NCBI GenBank assembly: GCA_041685075.1
Contig: JAWLGN010000010.1
Location: 1-39,613 of the forward strand
DNA: 39,613 bases
DNA from: JAMCRM01 sp041685075
GTDB lineage: Bacteria; Acidobacteriota; Terriglobia; Bryobacterales; Bryobacteraceae
Reading direction: 5' to 3'
Of this stretch, positions 10,701 through 21,600 are shown in pieces. A program made the position numbers and the translations under genes. The notes beneath the pieces were generated by a model. That model searched no databases and was not told where the DNA came from. It saw nothing but the letters and a program-made list of their open reading frames with translations. Position 1 is the first letter of the stretch, and every line of letters begins with the position of its first letter.

Positions 10701-10896
10701 TCGGAATGGCCAGGGATTGCTCGACCGCCGCCGCATTGGCCCCGATGTAGGTCGCGTTCACCGTCACGGTTGGCGGCGAAATCTGGGGATATTGCGCGAT
10801 CGGCAGGTTCGCGGCCGCCATGGCTCCGGCAATCAGGATCGCGATCGAGAGCACGATGGCGAACACCGGCCGGTGGATGAAGAACCGGGCAAACAT
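7738..10896 (-). CDS. RND efflux pump, AcrB/MexB-like inner-membrane transporter (HAE1 family)
   Basis: The 1052 residues match the usual family length. The N-terminus MFARFFIHRPVFAIV is the classic first helix of hydrophobe/amphiphile efflux pumps. The proton-relay pair Asp409-Asp410 is in GIVVDDAIVVVEAVEQ (helix 4), and the helix-10 lysine is in LSAKNAILIVEFA. Two large periplasmic loops separate helices 1-2 and 7-8. The pump is driven by proton influx and works as a trimer with the adaptor upstream and the outer-membrane factor downstream. The ATG at 10896 lies two bases after the adaptor stop, and its stop overlaps the next gene. Divergent position next to the NRPS operon suggests self-protection or product export, an inference from context only. 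Confidence 0.97.
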   Translation of the reverse strand: MFARFFIHRPVFAIVLSIAILIAGAMAAANLPIAQYPQISPPTVTVNATYIGANAAAVEQSLAIPIEQAVNGADNMIYMASKSTNDGRYSLTCTFEVGTDPDLAAVDVQNRVKAAEGNLPPEVLAYGISIRKQSPDMVAVVSVYSPTGSYDELYLSNYTTINIVDQLSRVAGVGNTTIVGQRDYAMRVWLRPDKLAKLGLMATDIAGAIQDQNVQAPAGAIGRPPVPRGLDFEYPVNIEGRLRSKDEFDRIIVRTLPDGSQLRLSEVARTELAAMDYSSYGRLNGSPATLIIIFQSPGSNALDVIRGVREAMDRAKASFPPGLDYSIAYDSTRFITSSLREVVHTFFEALVLVILVVFLFLGSFRATLIPVLAIPVSLVGTFAVFIPLGFTINTLTLFGLILAIGIVVDDAIVVVEAVEQHMRRGLDPLAATEKAMDEVSGPVVGIALVLSSVFVPVAFLGGITGELYRQFALTLSVSVLLSALVALTLTPALCRLILRPRHAARGPLGRLLDGFDRRFERATGVYLGCAEALIRRVALALLCLGIVTLGAAGLWRMLPSAFVPGEDQGMVLASLTLPEGASADRTDEVMRRAEAFLAGVPAVENVITLGSVSLLTGESKSSTGTLIATLKPWDERKRVQDSAEAVIATLQRELDTYPEAVGVVFAMPPIPGVGAAGGLQFELQDRKGSTPEELAQVTREFLETAARRPELAYVYSGFGSGVPMVDLELDRDKSKQLGLPLRTVYGNLQAYLGGMQVSNFNLYGRMYRVIVQAEPEFRLAPASIGSIYVRGEGEEMIPLSTLLRIGRRTGAGMLQRYNLYRSAEISGAAAPGRSSGEALEAMERLAREKLPQGFGFEWTGLSYQEREAGRAQGLIFVLALVFVFLVLAALYESWAVPFGVLLGLPLGIFGAFLGTALRGIVTDVYVQIGVVMLLGLSAKNAILIVEFARRKRRDGKASLAEAALAGARLRFRPILMTSFAFILGVAPLVFADGAGAAARRSLGTAVCSGMLAATILGVLLVPALFVVVERLAERIRGAPEAASPAAAGGDAA

Positions 10897-10898
10897 CG

Positions 10899-12077
10899 CT
10901 ATTTGGCCCCGCTCTGGCTGGCCGCCGAAGCAGCGTTCCGGACCCGTACCGGAAGCCCGGGGCGAAGCTTCATGATGCCTTCGACCACCACGGTTTCCCC
11001 GCCGCTCAGCCCGCTGGTGACAATGGCCTTGCCCTCATAGCTTCCTTCCGTGGCGACGCTGCGAAGCGCGACGGTCTGTTCCGGCGTCACGATCCACACG
11101 GCCCGGGAACCTTGAACGTCGAACATCGCGCGCTCGTTAACCAGCACGGCGTTGGGCCGGGTTTCGACGGCCACCCGCACCCGGCCGAACATGCCCGGCA
11201 GGAGGCCGCCGTGGGGATTCGGGAACACCGCATCGACTTCCAGGGTGCCGGTTCGGCTTTTGACCGCCCTGCCCAGGAAGGCGAACCGGCCCCGATGCGG
11301 GTAGACGCCGCCATCGGCGAGCACCAGCTCGATGTTCTCGATGCCGGCCTGGTCGGCGCCCACGGTGATGATGCGCAGATAAAGCGGCTCGGGAATGTTG
11401 AACACCAGGTGTATCGGGTCGATCTGCGAGATGGTCGCCAGCCGGCCCCGCCCGGGGCCGACGTAGTTGCCCACCGCCACTTCGATACGGCCGATATGCC
11501 CGCTGATGGGGGCCCGGATGTCGGTCTCCTCCAAGTCCAGTTGCGCCGCCGCCAGAGATGCCCGGGCGGCACTCACGTTGGCTTCCGCCTGGCGCAGGCC
11601 CATACGGTCGCTGACCATGGTGGTCTTCACGGTGGCGCGCGCGTCTTCAGCGGCAGCCTGCGCCGAGGCATAGGCGGCAACCGCCTGGTCGAGATCCCGT
11701 TCCGGAACGGCACGGCGGGCGGCCAGCGGCTTCAACCGTTCGAGGTCCTGGCCGGCCTTGAGCAGGTTGGCTTCCGCCTGCCTGAGGGCGGATTGCGCAT
11801 TCACCAGGCGCTGCTGCTCGCGCGCCAGCTCCAGATCCGCTTCTGCCTTCTCGAGGGCGGCCCGGGCCAGTTCGACCGCCGCTTCGTAGCGCCGGGAATC
11901 GATTCGAAAGAGCCTCTGCCCCTTCGATACCATGCTCCCTTCCTGAAAGAAGGCTTCCTCCAGGCGGCCTTCGACGTTGGCGCGGATGTCCACGTCGGCC
12001 TCGGCCTCAGTCCGCCCCACCAGTTCCGAGACCAGCGGCACGTCGCGCCGCTCGGCGCGCTCGACGACCACCGCCAC
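10899..12077 (-). CDS. RND efflux periplasmic adaptor (membrane fusion protein), body lacking its leader
   Basis: This is the mature part of an AcrA/MexA-type adaptor, 392 residues from the GTG at 12077. It has a lipoyl-like half (IRANVEGRLEEAFFQEGSMV), a long alpha-helical hairpin of Ala/Glu/Arg repeats (about residues 65-150), a second lipoyl half (IRAPISGHIGRIEV near 180) and beta-barrel and membrane-proximal domains to the end. It would bridge the pump and the outer-membrane channel. The frame shown has no signal peptide. In the same frame upstream is a lipoprotein leader starting at 12206, cut off by a TAA at 12108-12110. Unless that stop is a sequence error or is read through, the protein made from 12077 would stay in the cytoplasm and the pump would lack a working adaptor. 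Confidence 0.85.
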   Translation of the reverse strand: MAVVVERAERRDVPLVSELVGRTEAEADVDIRANVEGRLEEAFFQEGSMVSKGQRLFRIDSRRYEAAVELARAALEKAEADLELAREQQRLVNAQSALRQAEANLLKAGQDLERLKPLAARRAVPERDLDQAVAAYASAQAAAEDARATVKTTMVSDRMGLRQAEANVSAARASLAAAQLDLEETDIRAPISGHIGRIEVAVGNYVGPGRGRLATISQIDPIHLVFNIPEPLYLRIITVGADQAGIENIELVLADGGVYPHRGRFAFLGRAVKSRTGTLEVDAVFPNPHGGLLPGMFGRVRVAVETRPNAVLVNERAMFDVQGSRAVWIVTPEQTVALRSVATEGSYEGKAIVTSGLSGGETVVVEGIMKLRPGLPVRVRNAASAASQSGAK

Positions 12078-12107
12078 GGGCGCCGGCGCCGGCGCCCCGG
12101 ACGAGGT

Positions 12108-12206
12108 TTACAGGCTGCCGCAGGCGGCGGCCATCAGCCCGCTGAACAGTATCGCCGCAAGCGCCGGCACGCGTTTCGCTATCTGGTTGTCGGCCGGGTG
12201 TTCCAT
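12108..12206 (-). pseudogene. Detached lipoprotein leader of the RND adaptor, ended by in-frame TAA
   Basis: ATG at 12206 begins 32 codons encoding a charged N-region, a hydrophobic stretch (ALAAILFSGLMAAAC) with lipobox MAAAC, then Gly-Ser-Leu and TAA. After the TAA the same frame continues through a short Ala/Pro-rich linker (TSSGAPAPAPVAVVV) into the adaptor body. The layout of leader, lipid-anchored Cys and Ala-Pro linker is exactly that of an intact RND adaptor with one codon changed to a stop. The call as a broken N-terminus depends on the TAA being real. Confidence 0.7.
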
Positions 12207-12434
12207 AGCCTTTCGTTCCGTGATTTCTGGCGTGCCGCTGGCTGTCGCGTCCAGCGGCAGTCCGCCGCGGCAAGCGCCCGTGAATTTATCGGACTCCATC
12301 GGCGATTTGATCACCCCTGGCCGCAGAGAAAGTAACGCTAAAGTCGGAATCTCCGGCTGCCGATCAAGCGCTTTGCAACTACAACAAGGAGCCGGAAGCC
12401 TGGCTTGGGAAAGCCTTCCTGATATTCTAAGGTC
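12207..12434. other. Divergent intergenic region between efflux and NRPS operons
   Basis: This stretch must contain the promoters of both operons, but I see no confident -35/-10 pair. A perfect Shine-Dalgarno AAGGAG lies at 12386-12391, with an in-frame TTG at 12405 that reaches a TGA at 12420 just before the MbtH-like frame. TATTCT at 12423-12428 resembles a -10 box but lies only 7 bases from the TTG at 12435. Confidence 0.35.
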
Positions 12435-12614
12435 TTGGTTCTGATCAACGTCGAAGAACAGTGCTCGTTGTGGCGCGGCGATGTGGCCGTGCCGGGCGGC
12501 TGGTCGGTGGTCAAAGAGGGCACCAGGGAAGAGTGCCTTCGGTTCGTGGATGCCGCGTGGCTGGACATGCGCCCGCGCAGCCTGCGGCAGAGGATCGAGG
12601 AGGCCGTGCTCTGA
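12435..12614 (+). CDS. MbtH-like NRPS accessory protein (short, start uncertain)
   Basis: About 59 residues are encoded in a frame other than the NRPS frame. MbtH-like proteins bind the N-terminal part of adenylation domains and are often needed for their folding or activity. The signature is clear: NVEEQCSLW, VPGGW, EGTREECLRFVD and WLDMRPRSLR, keeping the three hallmark tryptophans (SLW, GGW, AAW) and the DMRPxSL block. The TGA at 12612-12614 overlaps the ATG of the NRPS gene (TGATG), a standard arrangement. The only in-frame starts are TTG at 12435, which loses the first residues of the usual fold, or TTG at 12405 preceded by AAGGAG but interrupted by TGA at 12420-12422. The gene may therefore be slightly truncated, broken by one nonsense change, or affected by a sequence error. 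Confidence 0.75.
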   Translation: MVLINVEEQCSLWRGDVAVPGGWSVVKEGTREECLRFVDAAWLDMRPRSLRQRIEEAVL

Positions 12615-15600
12615 TGGCCAGCGAAGATCGCGGTATTTATCCGGCGCTGCCTGACCAGACCAGCATCTGGCTGGATCAGGAGAGGAGCGGAGCGGCAAGC
12701 GCTTACAACATCGGCGGCGCCATCTGGATCGATACGGCCCTCGATGTGGCCGCCTTCAAAACCGCGCTGAGTCTGGTGGCCGGCTGGCACGAGGCGCTGC
12801 GGCTCTCCTTCACCGCGAGCGATGCCGGACTGACGCAAAGTGCCGCTCCCTCGGTTCCGGTGCCGGTCGAAGTGATCGACTGCACCGGCGAGGCCGATCC
12901 CGAAGCGGCCGTCCGCCGCGAGATCGAGCTGCGATTCAACCAGCCGTTCGCGATCGAGCGCCCGGGACTGTTCCGCTTCGACCTGTTGAAAGCCGGTGAG
13001 CGGCGATGGTGCTGGCTCATCGCCTATTCGCACCTGGTGTGCGACGGCTGGGGAATTTCCTTGATTACCCGGCAGGTCCTGGACGCCTACTCCACGCTGC
13101 TTGCCGGGGGGACGCCCGAACGGCCGGAGGGCGGCAACTGGCTCGACCATGTAGCCCGGGAGCAGTCCTATTATTCCTCCGAGCGCTGCCGCGAGGATGC
13201 CCGATACTGGCTCGACATCCATCAGCCGCCATCTCCGCCCCTGTTCAGCCGGAGGCCTTCACCCAGGTGCAGCAGCCGGGCGATCCAGGTATCGCTCAGC
13301 CGGGACGCCTATGCGCGCCTGACCGGGTTCGCCAAGGCGCAAGGGGCCACACCGAATTCGCTTTTTCTCGCCGCGATCTACGCCTGTTTTGCCCGCAACG
13401 AGGGGCAATGGGACCTCAGCATTGGGGCCCTCGCCCTGAACCGGAGGAACGCACTCGACAAGCGCATCGTGGGCCTGTTCGCCACCACCAACGCGCTCCG
13501 CTGCCGCTACGCGCCCGCCACACGCTTCGGCGATTTGATGCGGCAGATCGGCGCCGATTTCAGGCGCGCATACCGGCATCAGCGATATCCGCTGTCGGAG
13601 TTGACCCGGCAGCTCGGGCTTGCCGCCTCCGGCCGGGCGCAGGTCTACGACATCAGTTTCTCCTTCCACCCAGCCGATTACGGCACGCTGGCCGATGGGT
13701 CGCGCGTCATCGTCGAAGCGCTCCTCAACCGCGAGATGCTCGATCCGCTCGCCATTTTTGTGCGCGATTACGCGCGGAATCCTGCGGTACGGATTGACTT
13801 CGTCCACAACCTCGAGTACCTGGACGAAGCGGCGGCAGACCTTTACGCCGCGCGCTTCCTGGCGCTGCTCGATCGCCTGCCCGATTGCGCCGAAACGCCG
13901 CTCGCGAGCCTCCCGGTCCTGGCCCCTGGCGAACGCCAGCGCGTGGTCGTGGATTTCAACGCCGGCTCTGTGCCCTCGCCTCCCGCGGTTACCGTGGTCG
14001 AGGGCTTTGAAGCGCAGGCGCGGCGCACGCCGGAGGCGACTGCCGTGGTCTGCGGCGGTGAGCAGCTCACCTATCGCGAGCTGAACGCGCGCGCCAACCG
14101 GCTGGCGCGGTGTCTCCAGAATCTGGGGGTCGGACCGGAGTCGCTGGTGGCGGTCTGCCTGGACCGCTCGGTGGATCTGGTCGTGGCCCTGCTCGGAACC
14201 CTCAAAGCGGGAGGCGCCTATGTCCCTCTCGATCCCGGCTATCCGCGCGAACGCCTGGCCTTCATGCTGGCCGATAGCGGAGCCCGGGTGGTCATAACAG
14301 CCGCGGGAATGCACGGCGTCCTCGATCCGCCGGCGGATGGCGTGCTGCTCGACGCTGCGCCGGAGACGGCCGGGTTGGCCGCGCTCCCCTCGGACGATCT
14401 CGCGCGAAAGCCCGATCCTGCAAGCCTCGCCTACGTGATCTACACATCGGGTTCGACCGGTAAACCCAAGGGCGTCGCGATCCCGCACGAAGCTCTGGCC
14501 CAGTTCCTTGCCGGCTCGCTGGAACTCGGGTTGGTCCGGCCGGGCGACCGGCTGCTCGCGGTCACGCCGCCTTCGTTCGATATCGCAGGTCTCGAGCTTT
14601 TCGCCCCGCTGATGGTGGGCGGAACGGTGGTGGTGGCCGGGCCCGGCGAAGCTCGGGACGCGGAGGCGCTGGCTACACGGATCGCCGAGGCCAAGCCCGC
14701 GGTCATGCAGGCGACGCCCGCGAGCTGGCGCATGCTGCTCGAAAACGGCTGGCAGCCGCCTGCCGGGTTGCGCGTGCTGTGCGGGGGCGAAGCAATGGCC
14801 GGCGACCTGGCCGAAAAGCTGCTTGCCGCTGGCAGCCTGTACAACCTTTACGGCCCCACCGAGGCGACCATCTGGGCCACGGCCAAGGTTGTCGAGCGGC
14901 CCGTCGATAGCGCGGTGGTGCCGATCGGGCGCCCCTTCCCCGGGATGCGGGCCTACGTGCTGGACCAGCGGATGGCGCCGGTCGGGATCGGCGTTGCGGG
15001 CGAACTCTGGTTGGGCGGCGCGCACCTGGCGCGCGGCTACTTCAACCGGCCCGCGCTCACGGCCGAGAAGTTCCTGGCCGATCCCTTCGGCCCTCCCGGA
15101 AGCAGGCTCTACCGCACGGGGGACCTGGCCAGATGGCGGGCGGACGGCGAACTGGAGTTTCTCGGGCGGCTCGATCACCAGGTCAAGATCAACGGTTTCC
15201 GCATTGAGTTGGGCGAGATCGAGGCCTGCCTGCGGGCACATCCCGGCGTCCGCGATGCCGTGGCTGTGGTGCGCGAGGGCAACGCGGGAGCGTGTCTGGC
15301 GGCCTACGTGACCGGCGAAGCGGATGCCGAAATCCTGCGCGCATACCTCGAAGAGCGCCTGCCCCGCCACATGGTGCCGCAGGAGATCGTGCCTCTCGAC
15401 GGGTTCCCCATGACGCCCAACGGCAAGGTGGACCGCAAGGCGCTGCCCGCGCCGCCGCAGCGCGTGGCAGCCCCGCAGCCGGACGAGGAACCGATGACGC
15501 CCGCCGAAAAGGGCGTGGCCGAAATCTGGCAGGAAGTGCTCGGATGTGGTCCGGTCGCAAAGACCGGCGACTTCTTCCGCCTGGGAGGCAACAGCCTGCT

Positions 15601-18600
15601 CGCGGCGGGCGTCCTCTCGCGCATCCGGCGATCGTTCGGCGTGCGCGTGCCGATGGTGCAGTTCTTTGCCGAGCCCACGGTCGCGCAACTGGCGCGGGCG
15701 ATTGAGAGCGAGCGCGCCTCTCGTGAAGGTACCGCCGCCGCGGCCAGCCGGGCAAAGGACACAGTTGCGGCCGTGGAATACCCCACGACACCCGTCCAGG
15801 AAGGCATGTGGATTGCCCGCCGCGACACGCCCGGCGACGTCACCTACTCCATGCCGGTGTTCATGCCGCTCGCGGGCGACCCCGCTCCGGAAGCCGTGCG
15901 GGAAGCCCTGCGGCGGCTGATTGCGCGCCACGAAGCCCTGCGCATCGTCCTGCGGGAGCGCGAAGGCAGAGTGGTTCAGGTGCTGCTGCCGGAAGCGGAG
16001 CCGGCTTTCGAAGTGGAACTCGAAAGCGACCTGTGGGATGTCGTGCGGCGCGAGATCGCTCGTCCATTCGACCTGGAGCACGGACCGCTGGCCCGCTTCC
16101 ACCTTTGCCGCGACGGCGAGGGCCGGGCCGTGCTGGTGGCGAACTTCGACCATATCGTGGTGGACGGCCGCTCGATCGGTATCCTGCGGCACGAGCTGGG
16201 GGGGATTCTCGCGGGGCGCGAAGCCGAACTCCCGCCGGTGGAGACGGGCTTTACGACGCTGGCGGCGATGTTGCGCGCGAGCCTGGCCGGCGGGCGCGGC
16301 GAAGCCCTGCGGGAGTTCTGGCAGGGCAGGCTCCAGCGCCCGGCGCTCGAACCGTTGCCGTCCGATGGGACGGCCAACGGCCGCGGCAGGCGCCTGCTGG
16401 TGGAACTCGATGAAGATACAGCCGCCACGGTGAAGACCCTGGCCGTGCGCCTCCGCATGACGCCCATGATGATCTGGGCGAGCGCCGTCACCGCCGTGCT
16501 CGGGCGCTACAAGGGCGCGCGGCAGGCCGTGGCCGTAGCCATGGCGTTTGCATGCCGGCCGGAAGGAGACTTTGAGAACGCGGTCGGATGCTTTGCCAAC
16601 GCGCTGCCGGTGCGCGTGGAAGAGGCGGCCTCGCTCCAGTTTTCCGATCTGGCCGCGGCCGTGAAGGCCGGGACCCTGGCGGTGATGGCGCACCAGGAGT
16701 ACCCGTTGAGCTGGATGGTCCGCGATGCCGCGCAATTCCAGGAGGATCGGGCGCCGCTGTACGACGCCGCCGTCCTTCTCGAAGACGATTCGCTGCTGGC
16801 GCTTGACCAGGGGTCCTCCGAATTCGGTGCGGGCAAATTTCCGCTGATGCTGACCTTGGTCCGGCCGCGCCGCGGCAAGGCGAAGCTGGCCATTGAATAT
16901 GACGAGGGCCTGTACTCGCGCGCGCGTATGGAGCGCCTCGCGCGCCACATGCAGGTCTTTCTGAAAGATGCGGCCGCGCGGCCCGAGACGCCCGTGTCCC
17001 GGCTGGCCCTTCCGCCGGCCGAAGAACGTCGCACGGTCATCGAGGAGTTCAACGCCACAACACGACCCTACCCGCGGGAGGCCTCGCTTGCCCGCCTCTT
17101 CCGTGACGCGGCCCGGCAGCACGCGGAGCGGACGGCCGTGAGCCATGGCAACAATCGCCTCACCTATCGCGAACTCGACAGCCGCTCCGATGCGATGGCG
17201 CGCGGCCTGCTCCGCGCGGGAGTGACTCCGGGCGCCACGGTGGCTCTGGCGATGGAGCGGGGCGTGGACGCGATTGCGGCCACCCTCGCGATCGTGAAAG
17301 CCGGCGGGGTCTATCTGCCGCTCGATGCCACGCTTCCCGCGGAGCTGGCGTCGCGCCTGATGGAAGCGGCCGGGGCGAAGCGGATCGTCGCCGATGCACA
17401 CGGCCGCGAGCGTTTCGCCCACACCGGCGCGGCCATGCTGGACGCCGCGGCTCTGGCGCTCCCGGGGGATGCGCTTCCGGAGGTGGAGCGCGCCGGCGGC
17501 GATCCCGTCTACGTGATGTTCACTTCCGGTTCGTCGGGAGAGCCGAAGGGCGTCGTGGTGCCCCATCGCGCGGTGGCGCGGCTGGTGCTCAACACCGGCG
17601 TGACGGCGCTCGATCCGGGGTACGTCATGGCGCAGGCCGCCCCCCTGGGCTTCGATGCCGCCACCCTGGAGATCTGGTCTCCGCTGCTGAACGGGGGCCG
17701 GATCGCAATCCTCGACGACGAGGTGGTGTTCGACCCGCGGAAGTTGTCCGCGGCGCTCGTGGCCGAGGGCGTCACGGTAATGTTTCTCACCGCGAGCCTG
17801 CTCAACCGCGTCGCCGACGAGGCGCCCCAGTCGTTCGGTTCGCTGCGGCAAATGATCACGGGAGGCGAAGCGCTCAGCGTCCCGCACGTCCGGAAGGTAA
17901 TGGAAGCGTGCCCGCAGCTCGAACTGTTTAACGGCTACGGCCCCACCGAGAACACCACCTTCACCACTCTGCACAGAATCACGTTCGAGGACCTCAGCGG
18001 TCCGATTCCCATCGGAAAGCCTGTCGCCAACACGCAGGTTCTGGTTCTCGACGAGGCTCTCCAGCCGGTCCCCATAGGCGTTTGGGGTGAGTTGTGCGCC
18101 GCCGGCGACGGAGTGGCCTTCGGGTACGCCGGACGCGAGAGCCTGACGGCCGAAAAGTTCGTGACCCTGGAGGACGGAACGCGGATCTATCGAACCGGCG
18201 ACGTCGCGCGCTGGCGCGAGGACGGCGTGCTGGAGTTCGGCGGGCGGCGCGATGGGCAGATCAAGTTGCGAGGCCGCCGCATCGAGACCGGCGCCGTGGA
18301 GGCCGCGCTGTGCGCTCTCGAGGGAATCCGGGGGGCGGCCGCCGTGGTCGATGGCGATGTGTTGGTTGCCGTGGTGGCTGCCGATGCCGCGGACGACGCT
18401 CGATGGCGCGCGGCACTCGAGCGAAAGCTCCCGGCCTTTATGGTCCCGGAGCGCTTCGTAGTGGTGCCCTCGCTATCTGTGACGGCGAACGGAAAGAAGG
18501 ACCTGCGCGCCGCCGCCGCTCTGGCGGCCACCGATGCCGGAAAGCCGGCGGCCGGAGGCGGCCGCGCCCCGGCCACCGCGGCGGAAGCGCTGGTGGCGCG

Positions 18601-21600
18601 TCTGTTCACCGAGGTTTTCGGAGACAAGGCCGCCGGCACGATCGATGCCGGGAGCGACTTTTTCGAACTCGGCGGGCACAGCCTGCTCGCCATGCGGCTG
18701 GCCGGGTTGATCGAACGGGAGACCGGGACGCGTCCGCTGATCAAGGACATTTTGAGCCGGCGTACGGTTGCCGGCATCGCCGCTCTCGTCGGGCAGGGCG
18801 CATCGGCCGAGCGCTTGCCCAAGGCCGCCGGGCCTACCTATCCGCTGTCGAGCGGCCAGGCGCGGCTGTGGGTTCTGCAGCGCCTCCACCCCGATAGCGG
18901 CCTGTATAACGTTCCGGTGGCGCTCGACCTCGAGGGGCCGCTGGATGAAGCGGCGCTGGCCCGGGCGTTCGCCGCACTGGAAGAACGCCAGCATGCATTG
19001 CGCCTGCACCTGGCTCCATCGGCCGGGGATCGGGCGGAGGCACGCCAGGTCCTGGCGCCGCCGGGCGCGCTACGCCTCGATGTGGTGGATCTGGCTGCCT
19101 CGCCCGCTCCCGCGGCGGCCGCCGATGAGCGCCTGTCTCAGGAAGTGGCGCGGCCGTTCGTGCTCGAACGCGACGCCCCGGCGCGCGCGGTGCTGCTGAA
19201 GCTGGGTCCGGAGCGCTGGCGGCTGATCGTGGTTTTGCATCATTCGGTCTGCGATGGCTGGTCGGCGCCGGTTCTGCTGCGCGACCTGGCGGCGCTCTAT
19301 GGCGGGCTGCCGCTGGCGCCGCTCGAGCGCGGCTACGAGGACTTCGCCGCCTGGCAGCACGCCCGGCTCGAGTCGGACGAGGCGAAGCAGAAGCTCGAAC
19401 GCTGGCGGCGCCGGCTCGATCCTCTGCCGGAACCCCTGCTCCTCCCCGCGGATCACAGCCGGCCGGCGGTCCGGCGCGGCCGCGGCGGCTGGGCCGATTT
19501 TTCCTTCGACCCCGAGACGGCACGCCGCTTGTCCGCCCTGGCCGCAGCCGCCAATGGCACGCCCTTCATGGCGCTGCTGGCGCTGGTCCAGGTGCTGCTC
19601 TACCGGCACAGCGGCCAGAACGATATCTGCCTGGGAACGCTCGCGGCCGGGCGCGACCGCGCGGAACTCGCCGCAATGGTGGGTTTCTTCGTCAACACCC
19701 TGGCGCTGCGCCAGCACATCGACGCCGCGGCGACATTCCGCGCGCTGCTCGAAAAAACCCGCTCCACGCTTCTCGATGCCCTCTCCGACCAGGACTGCCC
19801 GTTCCAGGCCGTGGTGGATGCCGTGGGAGCGCCGCGCGACACGAGCCGCAATCCGCTCTTCGACGTGCTCGCCGTGTGGCAGGATGAAGACCCGCGGCCT
19901 CCCGCCCTGCCGGGTGTTCAGGCCACCTTCGTGGATATTCCGTTCCCGTACTCCAAGTTCGACCTGGAGTTCTATTTCCAGGCCTCGGGCGGCGGGATAC
20001 GCGCGCGCGTGATGTACGACGCGGACCTGTTCGAAGCCGGCACCATTGCCGCTTTGCTGCGGCGTTTCGAGGTGCTGGCCGCCGCTGCCGTGGCCAACCC
20101 GGATTCCCCAATCGAAGACCTGCCATGGATGCCCGAGGAAGAGGCCCGCCTGGTGCTTGACGGCTTCAACGCGACGGCCGTCGATCTGCCGGTCCGCCAG
20201 ACCGCGCCGCAGCCCTTCCTCGCCCAGACCGCCGCACGGGGCGATGCGACGGCGGTTCTCACCGATGGCGAAACCCTGACCTACCGCGCCTTCGCCCGCC
20301 GCGCCGGAGCCGTGGCGGCGGCGCTGGCCGCCCGGGGCGTCGAGCCGGGCTCGGTAGTGGCGGTGTGCGCGCGCCGGTCGGTCGAGATGCTGGCCGCGAT
20401 TCACGGGGTTCTGCTCGCCGGAGCGGCGTATGCGCCGATCGATCCCGACTATCCCGCCGCGCGGCGCGCCGAAATCCTCGAGGACCTGGGCGGTCCTCTG
20501 GTGGTTGCCTCGGCCGAGTGCGCCGGGCTTTTCCCGCCGGAGCGGGTCGTGGCGCCGGACGCCCGCGAGGCCGATCCCGTTTGCCGGGCCCTGAATCCGG
20601 ACGAGCTGGCGTATGTGATTTTCACCTCCGGCTCCACGGGCCGGCCCAAAGGCGCGGCCATCGAGCACCATTCCGTGCTCAACCGGATCCTTTGGATGCA
20701 GCGGACATTCCCGATCGGATCGGGCGACGTGATCCTGCAGAAGACGCCGGTGACCTTTGACGTCTCGGTGTGGGAACTCTTCTGGTGGTCCTGGACCGGC
20801 GCGGCCGTGGCGCTGGCGCCCCTGGGTGCGGAAAAGGATCCGGCCGCCCTGGCCGCCGCCGTCGAACGATTCGGCGTGACGGTCATGCACTTCGTGCCCT
20901 CCATGCTGGCCGAGTTTCTGGCGGCCCTGGAAGACGGGCGTGTGGCGCCGGCGCGCCTGCGCAGCCTGCGCTATGTCTTCGCCAGCGGCGAGGCCCTGGA
21001 CGTGGGACTGGCGGAACGCTTCAACCGCCTGCTGCACCGCCCATTCGGCGTGGAGTTGCACAATCTCTATGGCCCGACCGAGGCCACAGTGGACGTCACC
21101 TGGCATCCTTGCTCGCCCTGGAAGGGCGGCGAAATCGTACCTATCGGACGGCCCGTCGCCAATACCCGCATCCTGATTCTGGGAAGCGACGGACGGCCCG
21201 TCCCGGTGGGAGTGCCCGGTGAAATTTCGATCGGCGGCCCGCAGGTGGCGCGCGGCTACGTCAACCGCCCGGAGCTGACTGCCGAGCGGTTCGTCCCCGG
21301 CCCGGCGGGCACAGCCCGCCTCTACCGTACGGGCGACAGGGGCCGTTGGCTGCCCGGCGGCGAAGTCGAGTACCTCGGCCGCCTCGACCATCAGGTCAAG
21401 ATCCGGGGGTTCCGCGTGGAGTGCGGCGAGGTGGAGCACGCGCTCGAAGGCTACCCGGCCGTCGAGCGCGCCATCGTTGTTCCCGCCCAGGCCGGAGGCC
21501 TGACCGAGCTGCATGCCTATGTGCTGGGCGGCGCGGTTTCGAGCGCCGAACTGCGCGCTCATCTTCGCAGCAAATTGCCGGAGTACATGGTGCCGGCGCG

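Noticed and set aside
12461..12613. N-terminal extension of the large NRPS from an ATG at 12461
   Set aside because: The extension is the MbtH-like gene read in the wrong frame; the C domain begins right after the ATG at 12614.
13259..17974. A 1571-codon open frame on the minus strand (and similar long ones at 19070-23404 and 27695-30553)
   Set aside because: They lie fully antisense to clearly conserved NRPS domains, have low-complexity Arg/Gly/His-rich translations and arise from the GC-rich third positions of the real gene.
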